Below the pieces are notes generated by a model. That model was not told the origin of the DNA. It saw only the letters and a list, made by a program, of their open reading frames with translations, and ran no database searches. This document shows, one piece after another, positions 16,858-25,216 of a stretch of 64,000 nt of DNA. The stretch spans positions 71,517 to 135,516 of the forward strand of contig CAZGOY010000003.1 of the NCBI GenBank assembly GCA_964527565.1, in the 5' to 3' direction. Origin of the DNA: JAGXQV01 sp964527565. Lineage in GTDB: Bacteria; Pseudomonadota; Gammaproteobacteria; Burkholderiales; Sulfuricellaceae. A program made the position numbers and the translations under genes. Positions within the stretch are counted from its first letter, which is position 1, and the number at the start of each line of letters is the position of its first letter.

Positions 16858-18240
16858 ATGCAATTTCAATCCCAAAAGGTGGCGATGCCGTACTTCATCG
16901 CTGCCATCGGCCTGTTCGTCGGACAGATTCTGTTCGGTCTGATCATGGGCCTGCAGTACGTGATCGGGGACTTCCTGTTCCCCGTCATCCCGTTCAACGT
17001 CGCCCGTATGGTGCATACCAACCTGCTGATCGTGTGGCTGCTGTTCGGCTTCATGGGGGCAGCGTATTACCTGATTCCAGAAGAAGCCGAAACCGAACTG
17101 TACAGCCCGAAACTGGCGCTGATCCTGTTCTGGGTCTTCCTGGTGGCAGGCGCGCTGACGGTTCTCGGTTACCTGCTGGTGCCTTACTCCACGCTGGCCG
17201 ACATGACGCTCAACCACCTGTGGCCGACCATGGGACGCGAGTTCCTCGAACAGCCGCTGCCCACTAAGCTGGGTATCGTTGTCGTCGCGCTGGCCTTCCT
17301 CTTCAACATCAGCATGACCGTGCTCAAGGGCCGCAAGACCTCCATCGCGCTGGTGCTGTTGATGGGCTTGTGGGGTCTGGCGATATTCTTCCTGTTCTCC
17401 TTCTACAACCCGTCCAACCTGGTGCTCGACAAGTACTTCTGGTGGTGGACCGTGCATCTCTGGGTGGAAGGCGTGTGGGAACTGATCCTGGGTGCCGTGC
17501 TGGCTTTCGTGCTGATCAAGGTAACCGGCGTCGACCGCGAAATCATCGAAAAATGGCTGTATCTGATTATCGCCATGACGCTCATCACCGGTATCGTCGG
17601 TATGGGTCACCACTATTTCTGGATCGGTACGCCGGAATACTGGCAGTGGTTCGGTTCGGTGTTCTCCGCTCTGGAGCCGATCCCGTTCTTCATGATGACC
17701 ATCTTCGCCTTCAACATGGTGAACCGTCGCCGTCGCGAGCACCCCAACAAGGTTGCCACGCTGTGGGCGCTGGGTACCGGCACGATGGCCTTCCTGGGCG
17801 CCGGCGTGTGGGGCTTCCTGCACACCCTGGCACCGGTCAACTACTACACGCACGGCACGCAGATCACCGCTGCCCACGGCCACATGGCGTTCTATGGCGC
17901 CTACGTGATGCTGGTGCTGACCATGATCTCCTACTCCATGCCGTTGATGCGCGGCCGTGTCGCCAACAGCGGCAAGTCGCAAGTCATGGAAATGTGGGCG
18001 TTCTGGCTGATGACCGTGTCCATCGTGTTCATCACGCTGTTCCTCACCGCCGCAGGCATCCTGCAAGTGTGGCTGCAACGCGTGAGCACCACGCCGCTGA
18101 GCTTCATGGCCGCACAGGATCAGTCCATGCTGTTCTACTGGCTGCGTGAGATCACCGGTGTGGTGTTCCTGATCGGTCTGGTGGTTTACATCTGGAGCTT
18201 CTTCGTCGGTGGAGAAACCAAAGAAGAAACAGCAGCATAA
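16858..18240 (+). CDS. norB: NO reductase catalytic subunit NorB (cNor type)
   Basis: 460 residues, twelve TM helices. Ligand histidines for heme b, heme b3 and FeB are recognisable: VARMVHTNLLIVW, GMGHHYFW and AAHGHMAFYGAY. There is no N-terminal quinol-oxidising extension, so this is the cytochrome-c-dependent short form, in line with the adjacent norC. The upstream site TTAGGAGG is strong. A terminator follows the stop. Confidence 0.97.
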   Translation: MQFQSQKVAMPYFIAAIGLFVGQILFGLIMGLQYVIGDFLFPVIPFNVARMVHTNLLIVWLLFGFMGAAYYLIPEEAETELYSPKLALILFWVFLVAGALTVLGYLLVPYSTLADMTLNHLWPTMGREFLEQPLPTKLGIVVVALAFLFNISMTVLKGRKTSIALVLLMGLWGLAIFFLFSFYNPSNLVLDKYFWWWTVHLWVEGVWELILGAVLAFVLIKVTGVDREIIEKWLYLIIAMTLITGIVGMGHHYFWIGTPEYWQWFGSVFSALEPIPFFMMTIFAFNMVNRRRREHPNKVATLWALGTGTMAFLGAGVWGFLHTLAPVNYYTHGTQITAAHGHMAFYGAYVMLVLTMISYSMPLMRGRVANSGKSQVMEMWAFWLMTVSIVFITLFLTAAGILQVWLQRVSTTPLSFMAAQDQSMLFYWLREITGVVFLIGLVVYIWSFFVGGETKEETAA

Positions 18241-18256
18241 TTACCGCTGTTAGCTG

Positions 18257-18288
18257 AAAGAGGGGGCATCTTGCCCCCTCTTTTTTTC
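18257..18288 (+). terminator. Rho-independent terminator after norB
   Basis: Stem AGAGGGGGC / GCCCCCTCT with loop ATCTT, followed by a T-run, 18 bases after the norB stop. It would separate norCB transcription from norEF, unless it only attenuates. Confidence 0.9.
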
Positions 18289-18339
18289 AGGCGTATAGTT
18301 GACAACGCTAGTCGGTTAAAAATATTCGGATATGCTAAT

Positions 18340-18939
18340 ATGCGTGCAGATTACATTGCAGTGCCTGATGACGCCCCTCGTGGCGTTAATTACCCCCCCG
18401 GCGATTTGGCAATCTGGTTCTTCATCTTTGCGGAATTGCTGGCTTTTGGCGTGTTCTTTCTTTCCTATGCCTTTGCCCGCGCCAATAACGTCGAACTCTT
18501 CAACGAATCGCAAAAGCTGCTCAACCGCGAAACCGGCGCCATTAACGCCCTGGTGCTGATCACCAGCAGCTACTTCGTGGTGCGCGCCGTCGCCGCCATC
18601 AAGGAAGGCTACAATCGCCTGTGCGCCCGCTGGCTGGGGGCCGCCATCGGCTTCGGCCTGATTTTCGTGGTCATCAAGGTTTTCGAATTCCAGGAAAAAT
18701 TTTCCGCCGGCATTTCGCTGCACACCAACACCTTCTACATGTTCTACCTGTCGCTGACGATGTTTCACTTCATGCACGTCATTCTCGGCATGGTGATCCT
18801 GGCGGCGGTAATGCTGAAGGCGCGACGCGGCGGCTACACGCCGCAAGAGCATACCGGCGTGGAAACCGGGGCTTCCTACTGGCACATGGTCGATCTGGTA
18901 TGGATCATCCTGTTCCCGCTGGTTTACGTCATACGCTGA
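18340..18939 (+). CDS. norE: NorE-like cytochrome c oxidase subunit III family protein
   Basis: 199 residues with about five TM helices. It opens with a short hydrophilic part, then YPPGDLAIWFFIFAELLAFGVFFLSYAFAR, typical of NorE. NorE and NorF support full cNor activity in denitrifiers. ATG 18340 is chosen because the family N-terminus begins near here. It lies downstream of the norB terminator and 14 bases before norF. Confidence 0.9.
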   Translation: MRADYIAVPDDAPRGVNYPPGDLAIWFFIFAELLAFGVFFLSYAFARANNVELFNESQKLLNRETGAINALVLITSSYFVVRAVAAIKEGYNRLCARWLGAAIGFGLIFVVIKVFEFQEKFSAGISLHTNTFYMFYLSLTMFHFMHVILGMVILAAVMLKARRGGYTPQEHTGVETGASYWHMVDLVWIILFPLVYVIR

Positions 18940-18953
18940 CTGAGGAGACCGAC

Positions 18954-19235
18954 ATGAGCAACATTCCGCACAAGCCCCATTTCGTGCGCCCCTGTACCCG
19001 CATCTGGCTGGCGCTGATCGCGCTAACCGGCGTCACCTACGCCATCGGCGACGCCGGTCTGGGCGGCACGAACATCATGATGTTCGTGTTGGCGCTCACC
19101 TTCATCAAGAGCCAGTTGATTGCCAGCTACTTCATGGGGCTGCGCAAGGCCGGCCTGATGTGGCGCGCCATCATGGGGGGCTACCTGGTGCTGGTCACCA
19201 CGATGATCGCGGTGGCTTACACGCTCGGGACATGA
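18954..19235 (+). CDS. norF: NorF-like cytochrome c oxidase subunit IV family protein
   Basis: 93-residue protein with three hydrophobic segments (TRIWLALIALTGVTYAIG, NIMMFVLALTFIKSQLIASYFMGL, IMGGYLVLVTTMIAVAYTLG). This is the COX4-like/NorF family. A GAGGAG site sits upstream. It is probably co-transcribed with norE. Sequence is short, so assignment relies partly on position. Confidence 0.85.
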   Translation: MSNIPHKPHFVRPCTRIWLALIALTGVTYAIGDAGLGGTNIMMFVLALTFIKSQLIASYFMGLRKAGLMWRAIMGGYLVLVTTMIAVAYTLGT

Positions 19236-19270
19236 AGTAACTCCGCAGCCCTTACCCCGATTGCCGGGAT

Positions 19271-21052
19271 TTACCCGTTTTGTGAAGGTGGAGCCGCCTT
19301 CAGCACTTCCTCGATGGTCGTAAAGCCGGCGGCCACTTTTTGCGCGCCGGCGATGCGCAGCGGTTTCATGCCTTCCTTGTAGGCCTGTTCGCGCAAGGCG
19401 TTGAGGTCGCAACTGGCGTTGACGAGGCGGCGCAAGGCGGGGGACATCACCAGCATTTCATAAATGCCCATGCGCCCCATATAGCCGGTCATGCGGCATT
19501 CCAGGCATCCTACCGGCTGATTGACTGCGGCGGGCAGGGCGGATTTCCACGGCGCCACCAGCGCCTTCCACAAATCCTCGTCAAGCGTGCCGCGCGCCTT
19601 GCAGTGCGGACACAGGGTGCGCACCAGACGCTGACCGAGCACCCCGAGTACGGTTGAATTGATGAGGTAGGGCGGCACGCCGATGTCGAGCAGGCGCGTG
19701 ACGGCAGAGGGCGCGTCGTTGGTGTGCAGGGTGGACAGCACCAGGTGGCCGGTGAGCGCCGCCTGGATGGCCATGTCGGCGGTTTCCGCGTCGCGGATTT
19801 CGCCCACCATGATGATGTCCGGGTCCTGCCGCAACAGGGTGCGCACGCCGCTGGCGAAGTCCAGCCCGATGTTGTGCTGCACCTGCATTTGGTTAAAGCT
19901 CGTCACCACCATTTCGATCGGGTCTTCCACCGTACACACGTTGACTTCCGGGGTGGCGAGCTGCCTGAGTGTCGAATACAGGGTGGTAGTCTTGCCCGAG
20001 CCGGTCGGGCCGGTGACCAGGATGATGCCGTGCGGCTGGGAGATCAGGCGGTTCCAGTTGGCGAGTTCTTCCTCGCCGAAACCCAGCTCCTTGAAATCCT
20101 GCACCAGCACGTCGGGGTTGAAGATGCGCATCACCAGCTTTTCGCCGAAGGCGGTAGGCATGGTGGAAAGGCGCAATTCAACTTCCTCGCCGCCGGGCGC
20201 GCGGGTCTTGATGCGCCCGTCCTGCGGACGGCGCTTCTCGATCACGTCCATGCGCCCGAGCGCCTTGACGCGGCTGGTCACCGCACTCACCACCGAGATG
20301 GGAATCTGGTAAACCGCGTGCAACACGCCGTCGATGCGGAAACGCACGTCGCCGTATTCGCGGCGCGGCTCGACGTGGATGTCGCTGGCGCGCTGCTCGA
20401 AGGCGTATTGCAACAGCCAGTCAACGATCTGTACCACGTGCTGGTCGTTGGCATCCAGCTTGCCGCTTTTGCCCAACTCGACCAATTGCTCGAAGTTGGT
20501 AATCCCAGAGGGCACGTTGAGGCTGTGCGACTGCATGGCCCGCTTCACCGAGCGCGCCAGATTATAGAATTCAGCGAGATAACGGATGATGTCGGAGGGG
20601 TTGGCTATCACCGTCCTGACGCTGACGTGCAGCGCCTGTTCCAGCTCTTTCTGCCATTCGAGCACGTAGGGCTCGGAGGTAGCGACCACCACCTCGCGCG
20701 CGCTGAATTCCACCGGCAAAATCTTGAAACGCTCGGCATAAGCGTGCGACATGGCGGCGGTCACCGTCACCACGTCAATCTTGAGCGGGTCGATGTGATA
20801 GTAGGAAAGGCCGACATGCTTCGCCAGCCACTCCGCCAGCACCTCCTGGTCCAGCAGCGGGTGCGGCGCCACCCGGCTCTTCCACTTCTGGGTGGCGATG
20901 ATGACGAGCGGGTGCAGCTCGCTCTTGCCCACCGCGCGGCGCGTCTGCTTCAGCTTGTCGGCATCGCCGCGCTCAACCAGGCCGTCGTCCACCAGCCAGT
21001 CGAGCAATTCAGGCAACTCCAGTTTGCGGTTAAGTCTGTGGGGGTGGCTCAT
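19271..21052 (-). CDS. GspE/PilB-family secretion or pilus ATPase
   Basis: 593-residue AAA-type ATPase. The N-terminal GspE-N domain covers about residues 1-160. The ATPase core has Walker A GPTGSGKTTT, the Asp box, Walker B (DPDIIMVGEIRDAETAD) and the His box (GHLVLSTLHTND). A tetra-Cys zinc site is present as CPHC...CLEC. It powers type II secretion or type IV pilus extension. No gsp or pil genes are adjacent, although two prepilin-like genes occur at 5554-8550. Confidence 0.92.
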   Translation of the reverse strand: MSHPHRLNRKLELPELLDWLVDDGLVERGDADKLKQTRRAVGKSELHPLVIIATQKWKSRVAPHPLLDQEVLAEWLAKHVGLSYYHIDPLKIDVVTVTAAMSHAYAERFKILPVEFSAREVVVATSEPYVLEWQKELEQALHVSVRTVIANPSDIIRYLAEFYNLARSVKRAMQSHSLNVPSGITNFEQLVELGKSGKLDANDQHVVQIVDWLLQYAFEQRASDIHVEPRREYGDVRFRIDGVLHAVYQIPISVVSAVTSRVKALGRMDVIEKRRPQDGRIKTRAPGGEEVELRLSTMPTAFGEKLVMRIFNPDVLVQDFKELGFGEEELANWNRLISQPHGIILVTGPTGSGKTTTLYSTLRQLATPEVNVCTVEDPIEMVVTSFNQMQVQHNIGLDFASGVRTLLRQDPDIIMVGEIRDAETADMAIQAALTGHLVLSTLHTNDAPSAVTRLLDIGVPPYLINSTVLGVLGQRLVRTLCPHCKARGTLDEDLWKALVAPWKSALPAAVNQPVGCLECRMTGYMGRMGIYEMLVMSPALRRLVNASCDLNALREQAYKEGMKPLRIAGAQKVAAGFTTIEEVLKAAPPSQNG

Positions 21053-21123
21053 GGCGGAATGATGTATTTTGTCCGGTAACCGCGTGATTGTACCAACACT
21101 GAGGGCGCACAGTCCCCTCTGCG

Positions 21124-21516
21124 TCACCCCGCCAGTTCCAATAACGCCTGCGGGTGGCGTCGCGCCATTTTCAGCAGGGTCGCCGCCGCGCCGGAGGGCT
21201 GTTTCCGGCCTTGTTCCCATTCCTGAAGCGTACGCACCGAGACGCCCAGGAGCCGGGCAAATTCGGCTTGGGACAAGCCCGTTGCCGCGCGTGCGGCACG
21301 TGCGAAAGCCAGATTCTCCGGAATGATTTCTTCCTTTTCCACCGTCCCATCGTTGCGTGTCACCACGCGGCGCATGGTGCCGTCTGGCTGGGGGAAAAAT
21401 TCGGTTTTGCGTGCCCAGGTGCCCTGTTTCATCTGGCTAACAGCTTCCAGCAGCTCCGCATTGAGGTCGCGTTCCTTTTCCCATGCAGCCAATTCCTTGC
21501 CGGACAACTTACTCAT
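21124..21516 (-). CDS. XRE-family antitoxin (HigA/NadS-like)
   Basis: 130-residue protein with a C-terminal helix-turn-helix (ATGLSQAEFARLLGVSVRTLQEWEQGRKQPSG) and a longer N-terminal toxin-binding part. It follows a RelE-type toxin gene whose stop overlaps the ATG chosen here. A TTG six bases further upstream is possible. It probably represses the pair's promoter upstream of the toxin. Confidence 0.88.
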   Translation of the reverse strand: MSKLSGKELAAWEKERDLNAELLEAVSQMKQGTWARKTEFFPQPDGTMRRVVTRNDGTVEKEEIIPENLAFARAARAATGLSQAEFARLLGVSVRTLQEWEQGRKQPSGAAATLLKMARRHPQALLELAG

Positions 21517-21823
21517 TTTCAAATTTCTCCTTTAATCGTTTCAGCAAGGCGGGGTCAATGTTTTCCCGCACGTTCTTGGCATACATCGTTACCAGCACGA
21601 TCCAGCCGCTGGCGAGTTGCAAAAAATAGATCACCCGCGCTCCGCCTCGCTTGCCGCGCCCTTCCAATGCGTAGCGCAGTTTGCGGCACCCACCGGAACC
21701 GGGGATCACCTCTCCTGCCTCGGGATGTTCTGCCAGGAATCCTTGCAAGACGGCAAATTCCGCATCATCCAGATATTTCTCGCGGACAGCCGCAAAAGGC
21801 GCCAATTCGATGAACGTAAGCAT
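21509..21823 (-). CDS. RelE/HigB-type toxin
   Basis: 104-residue toxin: MLTFIELAPFAAVREKYLDDAEFAVLQGFLAEHPEAGEVIPGSGGCRKLRYALEGRGKRGGARVIYFLQ. This matches the HigB2/RelE subfamily with its GxRKLR and GGARVIYF blocks. The expected function is ribosome-dependent mRNA cleavage. The toxin-first order with an XRE antitoxin is typical of higBA. A palindrome GTATAC and a GAGGAG site lie just upstream of the start. Confidence 0.9.
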   Translation of the reverse strand: MLTFIELAPFAAVREKYLDDAEFAVLQGFLAEHPEAGEVIPGSGGCRKLRYALEGRGKRGGARVIYFLQLASGWIVLVTMYAKNVRENIDPALLKRLKEKFENE

Positions 21824-21895
21824 AGCCAAAATATACTCCTCTGACGTATACCAATCAAACCTGGATTAATGTGCTGCTCAGGTAAAATAGCCGCA

Positions 21896-23038
21896 ATGCA
21901 CAATCTGCCCTACTGGCGCCTGTCCGGTTTCTATTTTTTCTATTTCGCCTTCGTCGGCGCGATGGCGCCTTTCTGGGGGCTGTATCTCCAGTCGCTGGCA
22001 TTCAGCGCCTTCCAGATCGGCGTGCTGATGTCGCTGTTCCAGGTGATGCGCATTTTCGCGCCCAGCGCCTGGGGCTGGCTCGCCGATTATCTCGGGCGGC
22101 GCGTGCTGATCGTGCAGATTTGCGCTTCGCTGAGCCTCCTGAGCTTTCTCGGCATGTTTCTGGTCACGGATTTCTGGCCGCTGTTTCTGGTGATGTCGCT
22201 GATCAGCATTTTCTGGAGCGCCTCGCTGCCGCTGGTGGAAGCCACCACGCTGAGCCACCTCGGCGAAAAAACCGACCGCTACGGACGCATCCGCTTGTGG
22301 GGTTCCATCGGCTTCATCCTTTCGGTGATCGGGCTGGGCTACCTGCTGGATTACACCCCGATTCGCGCCCTGCTGTGGGCCATTCTCGGCATGATGATCG
22401 GGCTGGTGCTGTTCTCCCGCCACATCCCGGAAGCGGAAGTCATGCCGCACGACAGCGACCACCTGCCGCTGTGGCACATCCTGCGCCGCCCGGCGGTGCT
22501 GGCCTTCTTTCTCGGCGGCTTCCTGATGGCGGCGGCGCACGGGCCGTATTACACCTTCTATTCGATTTACCTGGTCGATCAGGGCTACACCAAGACCAGC
22601 GTAGGCTTGCTGTGGTCGCTCGGCGTGCTGGCGGAAATCGGCATCTTCCTGCTGATGCCGCGCCTGACGCAGCGATTCGGCCTGCGCCGCATGCTGCTGG
22701 CGAGCTTCGCCTGCGCGGTGCTGCGCTTTCTGCTGATCGGCTGGGGCGTGGCCTGGGTGGCGCTGGTGCTGCTGGCGCAACTGATGCATGCCGTCACCTT
22801 CGGCGTCTACCACGCGGCGGCGGTGGAAATGGTGCACCGCCTGTTTCGCGGCAAGCACCAGGCGCGCGGCCAGGCGCTCTACAACGGCTTTTCCTTCGGC
22901 GCCGGCGGCACGCTGGGCAGCCTCTACAGCGGCCTGGCGTGGGAATCGCTGGGCGCACCGCTGACCTTCACCCTGGCGGCGCTGTGCGCGCTGGCGGCAT
23001 GGGGCCTGGTGGCCTGGCATATGAAGGGCGAAGCGTGA
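21896..23038 (+). CDS. MFS transporter (HcaT/LacY-like family)
   Basis: 380-residue protein with about twelve TM helices. It starts MHNLPYWRLSGFYFFYFAFVGAMAPFWGLYLQSL, characteristic of the MFS_1-like/HcaT group, and has the loop motif GWLADYLGRR between TM2 and TM3. Substrate unknown. It overlaps or abuts gluQ, with a possible gluQ start GTG 23035 inside its last codon, so the two may be co-transcribed. Confidence 0.85.
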   Translation: MHNLPYWRLSGFYFFYFAFVGAMAPFWGLYLQSLAFSAFQIGVLMSLFQVMRIFAPSAWGWLADYLGRRVLIVQICASLSLLSFLGMFLVTDFWPLFLVMSLISIFWSASLPLVEATTLSHLGEKTDRYGRIRLWGSIGFILSVIGLGYLLDYTPIRALLWAILGMMIGLVLFSRHIPEAEVMPHDSDHLPLWHILRRPAVLAFFLGGFLMAAAHGPYYTFYSIYLVDQGYTKTSVGLLWSLGVLAEIGIFLLMPRLTQRFGLRRMLLASFACAVLRFLLIGWGVAWVALVLLAQLMHAVTFGVYHAAAVEMVHRLFRGKHQARGQALYNGFSFGAGGTLGSLYSGLAWESLGAPLTFTLAALCALAAWGLVAWHMKGEA

Positions 23039-23049
23039 AGGACGGGGAA

Positions 23050-23958
23050 ATGTATCGCGGACGCTTCGCGCCCTCGCCCAGCGGCCCGCTGCATTTCGGC
23101 TCGCTGGTGGCGGCGCTGGGCAGCTATCTCGACGCCCGCGCCAACGGCGGCGAGTGGCTGGTGCGCATGGACGATCTGGATACGCCGCGCGTGGTGCCGG
23201 GCGCGGCGGACGACATCCTGCGCACGCTGGAGGCGCTGGGACTGGAATGGGACGGCGAAATCCTCCACCAGAGCCACAGGAGCGAGCGTTATCGCGCGGC
23301 GCTGGCCGAGCTGGAGCGGCTCGGCGTGGCCTATCCGTGCGCTTGCACGCGCAAGGAAATCGCCGATTCGGCCCTCAGCCGCGACGGCGCAGCAGTGTAT
23401 CCCGGTACCTGCCGCGCCGGGCTGCCGCCGGGCCGCCAGGCGCGCACCATGCGCCTGCGCGTGGACGAACAAACGCTGGAATTCAGCGACGGCGTGCAAG
23501 GCATCATCCATCAGAACCTGGCGCGGGAATGCGGCGATTTCGTGATCCGCCGCGCCGACGGGCTGTTCGCCTACCAGTTGGCGACGGTGGTCGATGACGC
23601 CGCGCAGGGCATCACCCACGTGGTGCGCGGCAGCGACCTGTTGTATTCGACGCCACGCCAGATGGTCCTGCAACAGTTGCTGAACCTGCCCACCCCGCAC
23701 TACGCCCACCTTCCCGTCGCGGTCAACGCGCGCCACGAAAAGCTCAGCAAGCAGACGCGCGCCCCGGCTGTTTCCACGGCGCACCCCGTGCTAGTATGGC
23801 GCGCGGCGCTCGATTTTCTCGGCCAGGCGCTCCCCGCCGGGGCGGCGGATGCCGACCTCGAAGACTTGCGGCGCTGGGCGCGGGAAAACTGGCAACGCAG
23901 CCGGGTGCCGCGCGTGGAAACCTTACCGGCAGCGGAGCTTGCCGAAGAGAGGATTTGA
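23050..23958 (+). CDS. gluQ: Glutamyl-Q tRNA(Asp) synthetase
   Basis: 302-residue truncated glutamyl-tRNA synthetase paralogue that attaches Glu to queuosine in tRNA-Asp. It shows RFAPSPSGPLHFGSLVAALGSYLDAR (HIGH-like), the zinc-site cysteines (CACTRKEI and YPGTC) and KLSKQ (KMSKS-like). There is no anticodon-binding domain, as expected. GTG 23035 is an alternative start. The last codons and stop lie in a 26-bp direct repeat recurring at 25578. Confidence 0.94.
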   Translation: MYRGRFAPSPSGPLHFGSLVAALGSYLDARANGGEWLVRMDDLDTPRVVPGAADDILRTLEALGLEWDGEILHQSHRSERYRAALAELERLGVAYPCACTRKEIADSALSRDGAAVYPGTCRAGLPPGRQARTMRLRVDEQTLEFSDGVQGIIHQNLARECGDFVIRRADGLFAYQLATVVDDAAQGITHVVRGSDLLYSTPRQMVLQQLLNLPTPHYAHLPVAVNARHEKLSKQTRAPAVSTAHPVLVWRAALDFLGQALPAGAADADLEDLRRWARENWQRSRVPRVETLPAAELAEERI

Positions 23959-23976
23959 CAAATTCATGGCCAGGCG
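23951..23976 (+). repeat. Direct repeat 2, left copy (gluQ 3' end)
   Basis: GGATTTGACAAATTC followed by ATGGCCAGGCG, covering the last codons and TGA stop of gluQ. The right copy at 25578-25603 has one mismatch. The pair brackets hicAB and the RelE/XRE module. Confidence 0.85.
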
Positions 23977-23981
23977 AAAAA

Positions 23982-24020
23982 TCCGGGGTCAGGTCTTGAA
24001 TTATCAGCAACATCACAAAT
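23982..24020 (+). repeat. GGTCAGGTCTTG repeat, single arm
   Basis: TCCGGGGTCAGGTCTTGAA followed by TTATCAGCAACATCACAAAT. The same arm occurs at 32209 and 33694 (both as complete palindromes) and inverted at 31876. Confidence 0.85.
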
Positions 24021-24070
24021 GAAAACAAAAGGACCCCCACTTTGTTTAACGTAACGCCCAATTGTGCGCA
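24021..24070 (+). repeat. Direct repeat flanking hicAB, left copy
   Basis: AACAAAAGGACCCCCACTTT followed by GTTTAACGTAA and ATTGTGCGCA. A near-identical copy is at 24796-24842, and a degenerate third lies at about 24847-24873. Together they bracket hicAB. Confidence 0.85.
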
Positions 24071-24126
24071 TCCACGCGGGTTGCATCCCATTTGACAAGC
24101 GGTTCCAATAGTGGCACCATTTGCAC

Positions 24127-24375
24127 ATGAGTTCAGTCAAGAAAACTCTGGAACAGTTACGTCGAGAGCCGACGAATGTCCGCTTTGCTGATTTGCGCAA
24201 AGTCTGCGAAGCGTTTTTTGGTGAGCCACGCCAAAACGGCACGAGCCACCTGATTTTCAAAATGCCATGGCAAGGCGATCCGCGAGTCAATATTCAGGAC
24301 GCCGGTGGTAAGGCCAAGCCTTATCAAGTGCGGCAGGTACTGCAAGCAATAGACAAACTGGAGGGTAGGCAATGA
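24127..24375 (+). CDS. hicA: HicA-type mRNA interferase toxin
   Basis: 82-residue dsRBD-like toxin: VKKTLEQLRREPTNVRFADLRKVCEAFFGEPRQNGTSHLIFKMPW, with the conserved G-x-S-H active-site His. It cleaves mRNA independently of ribosomes. The reading overlaps hicB (ATGA). The order hicA-hicB is standard. Confidence 0.92.
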   Translation: MSSVKKTLEQLRREPTNVRFADLRKVCEAFFGEPRQNGTSHLIFKMPWQGDPRVNIQDAGGKAKPYQVRQVLQAIDKLEGRQ

Positions 24376-24710
24376 GTCTCGATCATTACACTTATCGCGT
24401 CACTTGGTCTCCCGAGGATGGTGAGCACGTTGGATTGTGCATCGAATTTCCCTCGCTGAGCTGGCTGGCAGAAACGCCCGAAGAGGCGCTGGCGGGTGTG
24501 CGCAAGGTGGTTGCTGAGGTGGTTGCCGATCTTGAGGCGAATGGCGAATTGGTCCCGCAACCTCTGTCAGAGAAGCACTACAGCGGTGAGTTTCGAGTGC
24601 GTATTCCGCCCGAACTGCACCGTCAGCTTGCGCTGATGGCGGCTGAGCAAAGGGTAAGTCTTAATCGCTTGGCGAGTGCAAAACTGGCCGGGCAGTTACT
24701 GCCGGGATGA
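24372..24710 (+). CDS. hicB: HicB-type antitoxin
   Basis: 112 residues. The N-terminal partial RNase-H-like fold reads YTYRVTWSPEDGEHVGLCIEFPSLSWLAETPEEALAGV. The C-terminal RHH DNA-binding segment reads FRVRIPPELHRQLALMAAEQRVSLNRLASAKLAG. It neutralises HicA and autoregulates. The stop overlaps a short open frame at 24707. Confidence 0.92.
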   Translation: MSLDHYTYRVTWSPEDGEHVGLCIEFPSLSWLAETPEEALAGVRKVVAEVVADLEANGELVPQPLSEKHYSGEFRVRIPPELHRQLALMAAEQRVSLNRLASAKLAGQLLPG

Positions 24711-24823
24711 TCGACCCCGACGACCTGAAAGCTGAACTCGCCGCCATCGAAGCCGAATCCGTCGGCTGGCTGCCGCTGAGCGTTGGCGTACGAAAAAAAC
24801 AAAAGGACCCCCACTTTGTTTAA
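24707..24823 (+). pseudogene. Short truncated open frame after hicB
   Basis: 38 codons (MIDPDDLKAELAAIEAESVGWLPLSVGVRKKQ...) overlapping the hicB stop. The frame ends inside the direct repeat at 24796-24842. It looks like the 5' end of a gene cut by the repeat. No family was recognised. Confidence 0.35.
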
Positions 24824-24842
24824 CGTAAGGTCCATTGTGCGC
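24796..24842 (+). repeat. Direct repeat flanking hicAB, right copy
   Basis: Near-identical to 24021-24070 (AACAAAAGGACCCCCACTTT core, then GTTTAACGTAA and ATTGTGCGCA). The remaining stretch to 24961 holds a degenerate third copy and a promoter, with no gene. Confidence 0.85.
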
Positions 24843-24927
24843 AACGTGAAACGAAAAGACACCCGCTTCGTTTAGACATTCGGCAGCTTCAAGTTTTGGC
24901 ATTGTTATACACCTCCCCTTAACTTTC

Positions 24928-24955
24928 TTGGTTTATTGTTATATTTTGTTATAAT
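24928..24955 (+). promoter_or_regulatory. Candidate promoter of the RelE/XRE module
   Basis: TATAAT at 24950-24955, seven bases before the toxin ATG, with a weak TTGGTT 16 bases upstream. AT-rich context. If used, the transcript would be nearly leaderless. Confidence 0.4.
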
Positions 24956-24961
24956 CGGCCT

Positions 24962-25216
24962 ATGGAAATAGTTTGGCAACCCAAGGCGAGAAAGCAGCTC
25001 AAGAAGTTGGGCAACAAGCCGGTTCAAGCCCGCATCCTCGTCGCTACTGCTGAACTGGCGAAGTTCCCGGAGGTTGCCAACGTCAAGCATCTATCCAATC
25101 ACCTGCATGAATACCGGCTGCGCGTTGGTGATTACCGGGTTTTGTTCAACGTGTTCGACGACATTGAGGTCGTCAGCATTGAAGAGGTCATGAAACGCGA
25201 TGAGAATACCTACTGA
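24962..25216 (+). CDS. RelE/ParE-family toxin
   Basis: 84-residue compact RelE fold: MEIVWQPKARKQLKKLGNKPVQARILVATAELAKFPE, then HEYRLRVGDYRVLFNVFDDIEVVSIEEVMKRDENTY. The R-x-G-D-Y-R-V core is a family hallmark. The 3' end overlaps the XRE antitoxin by 17 bases. Confidence 0.9.
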   Translation: MEIVWQPKARKQLKKLGNKPVQARILVATAELAKFPEVANVKHLSNHLHEYRLRVGDYRVLFNVFDDIEVVSIEEVMKRDENTY

